Origin: Verrucomicrobiota bacterium
GTDB lineage: Bacteria; Verrucomicrobiota; Verrucomicrobiia; Opitutales; Opitutaceae
Length of the DNA: 24,942 bases
Direction: 5' to 3'
Assembly (NCBI GenBank): GCA_023443455.1
Contig: JAEZUE010000014.1
Location: 1-24,942 of the forward strand
A program made the translations under genes and the position numbers. Below, piece by piece: positions 15,015 to 20,792 of the stretch. Each line of letters opens with the position of its first letter. Within the stretch, counting starts at the first letter, position 1. Under the pieces are notes generated by a model that worked only from the letters and a program-made list of their open reading frames with translations, had not been told where the DNA came from and did no database searches.

Positions 15015-15588
15015 AACCCATTTTTCCGTGGCAATCCTCGTCGGCGGGCGCTCGACCCGGATGGGTCGCGACAAGGCCGGGATCGAGATCGGCGGGTGCA
15101 CATTGCTCGCCCGGCAGATCGCGCTCGCCTGGTCATTGGAGCCGGCCGAGGTGCTCGTCTCGGGGCGGTCGGATGTGCCGCTCGGCGACCGTTTGGTACG
15201 GGTGGTGGACGACGAGAGACCGGGACTCGGTCCGCTCGGGGGGCTGGCCTCGGTCCTTATCTCCGCGGTCGAGCCGCATCTGCTGTTGCTGGCGGTGGAC
15301 CTGCCGGCCCTGAACGCCGGGATGCTCCATCGGTTGCTCGCGAAGCGGCGGGCGGGAGTCGGCGTGGTGCCGCGCACGCCGCGCGGTTGGGAGCCGACCG
15401 CGGCGGTGTATCCACGTTCTCTGCTTCCGGAGATTCGGCGACGGCTGGCGGCCGGGGAACTCGCGTTGCACAAATTTGTCGAGGCGGAGGTCGAGGCCGG
15501 CCGGCTGGTGGCCCTCGATGTGCCCGAAACGGACGCGGCTGTGTTCGAGAACTGGAATACGCCGGCCGATATCCACGCGAATCTGTGA
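15004..15588 (+). CDS. mobA: Molybdenum cofactor guanylyltransferase MobA
   Basis: 194 residues, the same size as E. coli MobA. It transfers GMP to Mo-molybdopterin to make the MGD form; NapA uses the bis-MGD cofactor. The N-terminal nucleotide-binding motif is ILVGGRSTRMGRDKAGIEIGG, where the first Gly-Gly pair is shifted slightly from the classic LAGG. GPLGGLASVL and LLLLAVDLPAL (metal-binding Asp) follow, then WEPTAAVYPRSLLP. The start is GTG. It ends the two-gene operon with the MOSC protein, and three hairpins follow. Its presence beside moa/moe genes and near napA suggests supply of bis-MGD to the nitrate reductase. Confidence 0.92.
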   Translation: MLPETHFSVAILVGGRSTRMGRDKAGIEIGGCTLLARQIALAWSLEPAEVLVSGRSDVPLGDRLVRVVDDERPGLGPLGGLASVLISAVEPHLLLLAVDLPALNAGMLHRLLAKRRAGVGVVPRTPRGWEPTAAVYPRSLLPEIRRRLAAGELALHKFVEAEVEAGRLVALDVPETDAAVFENWNTPADIHANL

Positions 15589-15644
15589 GGCGGCCGGAGA
15601 AGTCGGCGCGGTCGCCTGGGGCGAGGCAGCCGTCGGCGAGCCCG

Positions 15645-15670
15645 GACGCCGCCGCCGCTCCGGCGGCGTC
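15645..15670. terminator. GC-rich hairpin downstream of mobA
   Basis: A perfect 10-bp stem GACGCCGCCG/CGGCGGCGTC with loop CCGCTC lies 57 bases after the mobA stop. There is no T-run, so it may protect the 3' end rather than terminate on its own. Confidence 0.5.
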
Positions 15671-15694
15671 GATTGTATCCACGAAACCGAATAA

Positions 15695-15718
15695 CGTGAC
15701 GGCCGTCACGCTATTTTT
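15695..15718 (+). terminator. Probable rho-independent terminator of the MOSC-mobA operon
   Basis: Stem CGTGAC/GTCACG with loop GGCC is followed by CTATTTTT. It is the only hairpin in the window with a clear T-run. The stem is short, so efficiency may be moderate. Confidence 0.65.
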
Positions 15719-15746
15719 CCACCGGGAGGGCGGGATGGCTCCGATG

Positions 15747-15779
15747 GTGGGCTGAATGGCTTCGCCATCCAGCTACCAC
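15747..15779 (-). repeat. GTAG-containing hairpin between mobA and dapF
   Basis: Arms GCTGAATGGC and GCCATCCAGC (one mismatch) with loop TTC; on the minus strand it reads GTGGTAGCTGGATGGC before the loop. It lies 15 bases beyond the dapF stop codon, so it would sit at the 3' end of dapF mRNA. Grouped with the REP-like elements on the GTAG head only. Confidence 0.6.
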
Positions 15780-15793
15780 GCAGGCGCTGCCTG

Positions 15794-16639
15794 TTACGCG
15801 ATGCCGTCGAGCATCTCGGGGTCGAGCGTGCCCTCGCCGACGCGGGTGACGCCGCCGGTCATCTTGATCGCGAATTTGGCGCCGATGCGGATGCCGATCT
15901 CGCCGCCGGGCATGTGCACGGTGACCTTGTCGTCCACGAGGCCGAGCCGGTGCGCGACGGCCGCCGCGGCCGAGCTGCTGCTGCCGGAGGCGAGCGTGTA
16001 GCCGGCACCGCGTTCCCAGATCTCGATGCGGATGTTGGCCCGGTCGAGCACCTGCATGAACTGGACGTTGGTGCGGCGCGGGAAGTTGTCGTGGTTCTCG
16101 ATGTGCGGCCCGTAGGTGTGCGCGAGATCCGGTGACACTTCGGGCAGCGGGATGACGCAGTGCGGGTTGCCGATCGTCGCGGAGCAGAAGGTGAAGGCGC
16201 GGTCCTTCACGGTGAGGGTCTCGTTGATGACCTCGCGCGGCGGGCCGGCGACGGGGATTTTTTCGCTGTCGAAGCTCACGTGGCCCATGTCGACGGTGAT
16301 GGAGCGGCCGCCCTTGGCGATGCGGACCTCGACGAGACCGCCGAGGGTGTCGAGCAGGAAGGGTTTCTCCTGCACGAGCCCGCAGTCGTAGAGGTAGCGG
16401 GAGAAGATGCGAATACCGTTGCCGCTCTTCTCGGCCTCGGAGGCGTCGGGGTTGAAGATGCGCAGGGCGAAGGGCGCGCGGTCGGAGGGAAGCGGGCCCC
16501 AGAGGATGCCGTCGGAGCCGATGCCGAAATTGCGGTGGCAGATGCGCACGATCTGCGGATCGGTCGGCAGAGGTCCGGCCTTGCTCGGATCCATCACGAT
16601 GTAGTCGTTACCGAGGGCGTGGTATTTGGTGAAGCGCAT
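15794..16639 (-). CDS. dapF: Diaminopimelate epimerase-family protein lacking both catalytic cysteines
   Basis: 281 residues, the usual DapF length. DapF interconverts L,L- and meso-diaminopimelate for lysine and peptidoglycan. The fold signatures are present: HALGNDYIVMD (N11), FGIGSDGIL, RIFNPDASEAE (N63), IGNPHCV (N158), RRTNVQF (N191) and ERGAGYT (E209, R210), which bind substrate in known DapF. However, the first catalytic Cys in the CGNG motif is serine (S72, KSGNG) and the second in TxACGS/TG is also serine (S218, TLASGSSSS). Both codons (AGC and TCC on the minus strand) are unambiguous. The protein may be an active variant class with serines, a racemase for another substrate, or inactive. 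No ribosome binding site is visible; the start is set by the family N-terminus. Confidence 0.85.
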   Translation of the reverse strand: MRFTKYHALGNDYIVMDPSKAGPLPTDPQIVRICHRNFGIGSDGILWGPLPSDRAPFALRIFNPDASEAEKSGNGIRIFSRYLYDCGLVQEKPFLLDTLGGLVEVRIAKGGRSITVDMGHVSFDSEKIPVAGPPREVINETLTVKDRAFTFCSATIGNPHCVIPLPEVSPDLAHTYGPHIENHDNFPRRTNVQFMQVLDRANIRIEIWERGAGYTLASGSSSSAAAAVAHRLGLVDDKVTVHMPGGEIGIRIGAKFAIKMTGGVTRVGEGTLDPEMLDGIA

Positions 16640-16646
16640 GGGAGGG

Positions 16647-16680
16647 GGATGGCCGATGGGGAATGTTGGATGGCCGATGG
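16647..16680. repeat. Direct repeat GGATGGCCGATGG, two copies 21 bp apart
   Basis: Perfect 13-bp copies at 16647-16659 and 16668-16680 lie just upstream of dapF, with a degenerate third copy near 16722. The 21-bp period equals two helical turns, so a regulator site or simple repeat drift are both possible. Confidence 0.5.
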
Positions 16681-16829
16681 CGGATGGACTCTGCCGGACG
16701 GCAGCGCAGGCTGGCAGAGGGATGATGGCCGAGGGGGGCGGCGGCGAAAGGATGAAAGCCAACGCTTGTCCGGCCAGCTGCGTCGATCTTGGCGTCCTGA
16801 AGGAGCGCCCCACGGGGTTGTCGCCGGGC

Positions 16830-18104
16830 TTACTCGACCAGGAACGGCGCCACCAGGTCGCGCAGGCTGAAGGGGACGCGGCCGGTGATGTAGTAGGCGT
16901 CGTCCTCGGCGCGTTCCTCGACGATGCCACCGGTGGCGTGGAGCTTGGCGACGATGTCGTAGCGGGCGTGCGGCACGCGCAGGGTGGCGGCGAACTCGGC
17001 GGTGCGGGTGAGCTCGCTGCAGCGGGCGAGGAGGTTCTCGATGCCTTCGCCGGTGTGCGCGCTCACGAAGACTGCATCCGGATGGCGGGCACGCACGAGC
17101 TCGATCGTCTCGGGGCGGGCGGCGTCGCTCTTGTTGAAGACGGTGATGGTGCGCTTGGTGTCGGCGCCGAGCTCGTTGAGCACGTCCATCGTGGCCTCGA
17201 GGTGCTTCTCGACCTGCGGGTTGGTGAGGTCGAGCACGTGGAGCAGGAAGTCGGAGATGACCGTCTCCTCGAGCGTGGCCTTGAAGGCCTCGACGAGGCG
17301 GTGGGGCAGGCGGCGGATGAAGCCGACGGTGTCGGTGAGGAGGAGCTTGCGGCCGTCGGGCAGGACGAGCTGGCGGGTGGTCGGGTCGAGAGTGGCGAAG
17401 AGCTTGTCCTGCACGAGCACGGCGGCACCGGTGAGGCGGTTGAGCAGACAGGACTTGCCGGCGTTGGTGTAGCCGACGATCGCGGCGTTGGGGACGGGCA
17501 CGCGCTGGCGGCGGTGGCGCTGCACGGAGCGGTGGCGGACGACGGCGGCGAGCTCGGTCTTGAGCGCGGTGATGCGGTCGCGGACGAGGCGGCGGTCGAC
17601 CTCGAGCTGGGTCTCGCCTTCGCCGCCCATCTTGCCCTTGCCGCGTTGGCGACTGAGGTGAGTCCAGGCGCGTTTGAGGCGGGGGAGGGCATACTCGAGT
17701 TGCGCGAGCTCGACCTGCAGCTTGGCCTCGCGGGTCTGGGCGCGCTGGTTGAAGACCTCGAGGATGACCTCCTGCCGGTCAATGACGGCGCGGTCGGATT
17801 CCTTTTCCCAGTTGCGGCCCTGCGCGGGCGAGAGCTCCTCGTCGAAGACGATCAGGTCGACGTCGAGTTCGTCGGCCAGGCACATGAGCTCCTCGGCCTT
17901 GCCGGTGCCGACGAGGAAACGGGCGTTGTGTTCGCGGATACGCACGAGCTCGGAGGCGGCGATCTCGATGCCGAGATTGCCGACGAGCTCCTCGAGTTCG
18001 GCGAGCAGTTCGGCGCCTTCGCCGGCGGGCATGTCGGGCGTCTGCACGCCGATGAGGAGAGCGCTGGAGGCGCGTTTCGGATTCTTTTCGCGATCGATGA
18101 CCAA
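16830..18104 (-). CDS. hflX: Ribosome-associated GTPase HflX
   Basis: 424 residues. HflX is an HSR1-type GTPase that splits stalled or hibernating ribosomes after heat or other stress. The N-terminal nucleotide-binding HflX domain covers about residues 15-110 (FLVGTGKAEEL, DLIVFDEELSPAQGRNWE). A coiled helical linker follows (TREAKLQVELAQLEYALPRLKR, with GGEGETQLEVDRRLVRDRI). The GTPase domain has G1 GYTNAGKS (211-218), G3 DTVG (258-261) and G4 NKSD (324-327). A C-terminal subdomain ends in RVPFSLRDLVAPFLVE. The gene is upstream of dapF on the same strand with a 190-base gap. No hfq or miaA is next to it. Confidence 0.96.
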   Translation of the reverse strand: MVIDREKNPKRASSALLIGVQTPDMPAGEGAELLAELEELVGNLGIEIAASELVRIREHNARFLVGTGKAEELMCLADELDVDLIVFDEELSPAQGRNWEKESDRAVIDRQEVILEVFNQRAQTREAKLQVELAQLEYALPRLKRAWTHLSRQRGKGKMGGEGETQLEVDRRLVRDRITALKTELAAVVRHRSVQRHRRQRVPVPNAAIVGYTNAGKSCLLNRLTGAAVLVQDKLFATLDPTTRQLVLPDGRKLLLTDTVGFIRRLPHRLVEAFKATLEETVISDFLLHVLDLTNPQVEKHLEATMDVLNELGADTKRTITVFNKSDAARPETIELVRARHPDAVFVSAHTGEGIENLLARCSELTRTAEFAATLRVPHARYDIVAKLHATGGIVEERAEDDAYYITGRVPFSLRDLVAPFLVE

Positions 18105-18211
18105 GGTGGCGGGAGTGTCGGGGCCGGCCGGATGGTGTCAATGCGGTGAACCGGGGGAGGGTGGGCTGCGCGCGGTTGTCGAGGGGCACGAAGGTGGTAG
18201 GCTGCGTGGCG

Positions 18212-18973
18212 ATGAGACTGCTCAACCGACTCCGGACAGGGCTTTGCCTGGTGGTGGCGTTGTCGGTCGCGCTGGCGGTGGGGGCGGCGGCGCAGACCCG
18301 GGCGACGCCGTTCAAGTTCGAGCCGTTGGGGGTGGCGAATCCGTGCTTCGTGGACTCGGTGCGCTTCGCCGACGAGTACCTCGGGGGCAAACGCAGCGAG
18401 GGGAAACGTTGGGTGCGCGTCCTGCGTTGGGGCACGCTCGACGACGACGACTCGATGGGCCCGGGGCACGCGGTCGCGGTGTTTCAGTGGCGCGGCCGGC
18501 TCTTCGCCTTCGACATCAACCACGGGGTGCGCGAGCTCGCGGTACCGGTCGCCCGGCGCGAGGACTTGCGCGAGGTGTCGGGCGCGGTCCTGTCGATGTA
18601 CCCGCAGTTTCGAGCCATCGGAGCGGTGGCGCTGGACGATTCGTGGGCTTCCCATCGTCCGCGGTTGCGCGGCGGTGACGACGGCAAGGTGACTCCGGAA
18701 TATCGCGACGCGTACCGGGTGGCGAAACTCCTGAGCAAGCACCGCGAGGTGCGGCTCGTGCGCTTCAGCCATCTGGAGAAAGGCGGGCGCCGGGACTCGG
18801 CCGCGGCGGTGTTTCTCTTCGCGCGCCAGCTTTGCATCTACATCCCGGAGCGCGGCACGATGGTGCTGAAGCTGATGCTGCCGTCGGTCGACGACGATGC
18901 CGAGATCCGCCGCCGGCTGGTGCGGTGCTTCGGGCGCGAGGCGGAGGTGCGGTTGGAAGTGTCGGCGAATTGA
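18212..18973 (+). CDS. Exported protein of unknown family, possible papain/transglutaminase-like fold
   Basis: 253 residues from ATG 18212. A signal peptide is clear (hydrophobic core LCLVVALSVALAVG, probable cleavage after AAA at about residue 27). I do not recognise the family. The order and spacing of C45 (NPCFVDSVRFAD), H86 (GPGHAVAVFQWRGRLFAFD) and D101 recalls the Cys-His-Asp triad of transglutaminase-like and papain-like cysteine peptidases, which is suggestive only. The C-terminal part (ICIYIPERGTM-like strand and EIRRRLVRCFGREAEV) is Arg-rich and unlike any motif I know. It is divergent from hflX, with 107 bases between. The upstream in-frame ATG at 18146 was rejected because the signal peptide would start 22 residues in. 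Confidence 0.75.
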   Translation: MRLLNRLRTGLCLVVALSVALAVGAAAQTRATPFKFEPLGVANPCFVDSVRFADEYLGGKRSEGKRWVRVLRWGTLDDDDSMGPGHAVAVFQWRGRLFAFDINHGVRELAVPVARREDLREVSGAVLSMYPQFRAIGAVALDDSWASHRPRLRGGDDGKVTPEYRDAYRVAKLLSKHREVRLVRFSHLEKGGRRDSAAAVFLFARQLCIYIPERGTMVLKLMLPSVDDDAEIRRRLVRCFGREAEVRLEVSAN

Positions 18974-19008
18974 ACCATGCAATTCAAACCGGCGGCAAAG
19001 CTACCATC

Positions 19009-19075
19009 GTAGCGAAACTCGCCAAGAGTTTCGGCCACCCACGAACCAGCCGAAGGTCTTGGCGACCTTCGCTAC
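19009..19075. repeat. Inverted pair of GTAG-headed REP-like hairpins with compensatory stem changes
   Basis: Unit 1 (19009-19034, plus): GTAG, stem CGAAACTC/GAGTTTCG, loop GCCAA. Unit 2 (19050-19075, minus): GTAG, stem CGAAGGTC/GACCTTCG, loop GCCAA on its own strand. The loops are identical, while the inner stem changes on both sides so pairing is kept. The pair lies between the convergent exported-protein and DUF2238 genes. Confidence 0.9.
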
Positions 19076-19102
19076 CGCAAGCGCCGGGCGATTGCGCGAG
19101 GC

Positions 19103-19834
19103 TCACGCGTCGTGGTCGGCCTTCGCTCGCGCGATGGCCTCCTCGCCGAGCGGGTGGGCGTGTTTGACGCGCAGGCTGGTGGCGAACTCGCGGGCGAAGT
19201 CGCGGTGGAGGCGCCAGTTGATCAGCGCGACGATGCTCATCGCGATCAGCGCGCCGCAGGTGGCCATGAGCATGTCCTTGTGGGCGTCCCAGATATCGCC
19301 CTGGGTGCCGAGGTAGGCCTGGCCGAGCTCGCCGCCGACGAGCACCGCGGCGGCCCACTCGATGAATTCGTAGATCAATGACGTCGACATGACGACGTCG
19401 AGCGGGAGGAAATAGCCCCAGAAACCTTTGGCGTCGGCGATGCGCAGGAAGACCTCGCGGATCGGGTAGGCGAGCAGCAGCCCGTAGGAAAAGTGCACGA
19501 GGCGGTCGAAGTGGTTGCGCTCGAAGCCGCAGAGCTCGTTGAGGGGGCGGCCGAAGAGCGCGCGGGTCCAGTCGTTGTAGGGCACCTCGGCGTAGGTCCA
19601 GTGCGCGCCGATCTCGTGCAGGCAGAGGAAGACGAACAGCAGTGTATAGCTGATACGCGAGAGCGGGAAACGGCGGTACGTGGCGCCGAGGAATGCCAGG
19701 GCTGCGAGCACGAGCGCGTTCTCCAGCCACCAGTCGTGCGGGTAGTGTGCGCCGATGCCCGAGCGCGTGATCACGCCGACGAGCAACGCGGCCAGGACGA
19801 GGAGGTAGCGACCGAGGGGGATGGAGCGGAGCAT
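19103..19834 (-). CDS. DUF2238 (YjdF-like) multi-spanning membrane protein
   Basis: 243 residues with about six hydrophobic segments. The family signature region is visible: LCLHEIGAHWTYAEVPYNDW, then FERNHFDRLVHFSYGLLLAYPIREVF, then YEFIEWAAAVL and LGTQGDIWDAHKDMLMATCGALI. These His/Glu/Asp-rich motifs lie at membrane boundaries and suggest metal or cofactor binding, but the function of E. coli YjdF and relatives is not known to me. It is an inner membrane protein. It stands alone on the minus strand, 52 bases after vapC, and converges with the exported-protein gene. Codon use looks like that of its neighbours. Confidence 0.88.
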   Translation of the reverse strand: MLRSIPLGRYLLVLAALLVGVITRSGIGAHYPHDWWLENALVLAALAFLGATYRRFPLSRISYTLLFVFLCLHEIGAHWTYAEVPYNDWTRALFGRPLNELCGFERNHFDRLVHFSYGLLLAYPIREVFLRIADAKGFWGYFLPLDVVMSTSLIYEFIEWAAAVLVGGELGQAYLGTQGDIWDAHKDMLMATCGALIAMSIVALINWRLHRDFAREFATSLRVKHAHPLGEEAIARAKADHDA

Positions 19835-19886
19835 GGTGTTGGGATTGGGCGGACGTGCGGCATCGGAGCGGACGCCGGACCGGATG

Positions 19887-20279
19887 TCAGCCGAGATCGT
19901 CGACCACGAGCAGGCCCGGGATGTGCTGGAAGTGGCGGTCGAAGGTCAGGACCGCGGCGTCGTGTTCGAGCGCGGTCGCGGCGATGGCGAGGTCGGGCAG
20001 GCCGATCACCTGGCCGGCGCGATCGAGTTGCCAGGCGAGGTCGGCCGCCCGTTGCCAGCCCTGCGCGGTGAGGTTGAGGAAGACCATGGTCGAGAAGCCC
20101 TCGGCGAATCTCGCCCGCGTGAACGGGTCGCGCCGCCCGCGGATGACCTCGGCCCAGATCACGCCGTTGATGGCGAACTCGAAGTCATCCGCGAGCGACT
20201 CCAGTTCGTCGAACGGGTCGCGATGGAGCGCGACCATCCGGATCCAGTAGTTGCTATCGACCAGAATCAGGTTGCTCAT
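19887..20279 (-). CDS. vapC: VapC-type PIN-domain ribonuclease toxin
   Basis: 130 residues, typical of VapC. The four acidic residues of the PIN active site are D8 (LILVDSNYWI), E44 (WAEVIRG), D96 (IGLPDLAIAATALEH) and D114 (LTFDRHF). They bind Mg/Mn for RNA cleavage. The gene overlaps its antitoxin by 26 bases, so toxin translation is coupled to antitoxin translation, as expected of type II toxin-antitoxin modules. The complete active site suggests a working toxin. The target RNA cannot be told from sequence; VapC toxins usually cut tRNA or the sarcin-ricin loop. Confidence 0.93.
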   Translation of the reverse strand: MSNLILVDSNYWIRMVALHRDPFDELESLADDFEFAINGVIWAEVIRGRRDPFTRARFAEGFSTMVFLNLTAQGWQRAADLAWQLDRAGQVIGLPDLAIAATALEHDAAVLTFDRHFQHIPGLLVVDDLG

Positions 20280-20607
20280 CGCCGGTGCGGTAGGGGGCGT
20301 GGTCCTCGGCGACCTTCAACTCGCGGGCCTGCTTGGCGGCGCGTCGCGCGTCGCTCTTGGCGATGAAGCGCTGCACGGCCGCCTCGTCGGTATCCATCGA
20401 GTCGCCATGGATTGCCATGAGGTCGCGCCCGATCTCGCCGAGTTGCTCCGGGGTGAGGCCGAGGCCCCGTTGGAAAAACTTTTTCTGCCTGTGGCGGCGC
20501 GCCATCTCGGTGAGCGCCATCTCCACGGCCTGGGTCTTGGTCTTGGCTCCGGTGAGCTCCATCACCTGGGCGAGGACATCCTCGTCGATGTGCATGGTCA
20601 TTTTCAT
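20254..20607 (-). CDS. vapB: VapB-type ribbon-helix-helix antitoxin
   Basis: 117 residues. The N-terminus MKMTMHIDEDVLAQVMELTGAKTKTQAVEMAL is the VapB/DUF2191 ribbon-helix-helix fold: a short DNA-binding strand and two helices. The C-terminal part is hydrophilic and should wrap the toxin. It is longer than typical 65-90 residue antitoxins because of a tail rich in charged residues (RRAAKQARELKVAEDH). The antitoxin dimer should bind the two palindromes immediately upstream. The start may be ATG 20607 or the third codon, ATG 20601. Both lie only a few bases after the predicted transcription start, so the mRNA may be leaderless or nearly so. Confidence 0.9.
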   Translation of the reverse strand: MKMTMHIDEDVLAQVMELTGAKTKTQAVEMALTEMARRHRQKKFFQRGLGLTPEQLGEIGRDLMAIHGDSMDTDEAAVQRFIAKSDARRAAKQARELKVAEDHAPYRTGDEQPDSGR

Positions 20608-20617
20608 CGCGCCAGTG

Positions 20618-20645
20618 AGTATGGCTGCGATGCCATACTCGTCAA
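20618..20645 (-). promoter_or_regulatory. Predicted sigma-70-type promoter of vapBC
   Basis: On the minus strand, -35 TTGACG (20640-20645) and -10 CATACT (20618-20623) are separated by 16 bp. The -10 lies within operator 1. Transcription would start about 20611, roughly 4 bases before ATG 20607. Confidence 0.65.
20619..20638. promoter_or_regulatory. vapBC operator 1, palindrome GTATGGC-N6-GCCATAC
   Basis: A perfect 7-bp inverted repeat with a 6-bp centre (TGCGAT) covers the -10 element. Binding of VapB or VapBC here would block RNA polymerase. Confidence 0.8.
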
Positions 20646-20651
20646 GTCGCA

Positions 20652-20671
20652 GTATGGCTTGCGTGCCATAC
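20652..20671. promoter_or_regulatory. vapBC operator 2, palindrome GTATGGC-N6-GCCATAC
   Basis: Same perfect arms as operator 1, centre TTGCGT, 33 bp (about three helical turns) away on the same DNA face. It lies just upstream of the -35 element, as expected for cooperative antitoxin binding. It is also near the start of the divergent uup gene, whose promoter it might touch. Confidence 0.8.
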
Positions 20672-20792
20672 CTTTTAGAAATCCCTAATTATGAACGGGA
20701 AAAGCGCCTTGAGGCCCATGGCGAGGGGGCCGCGCGTTCGCAGAAACTCCGCGTTGCCCCGCGGGCGCTGGCGCTCCACGGTTGTCCGCTTC

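Noticed and set aside
16800..16829. CCCCACGGGG palindrome after hflX as a terminator
   Set aside because: Only 4-5 bp of stem with almost no loop and no T-run.
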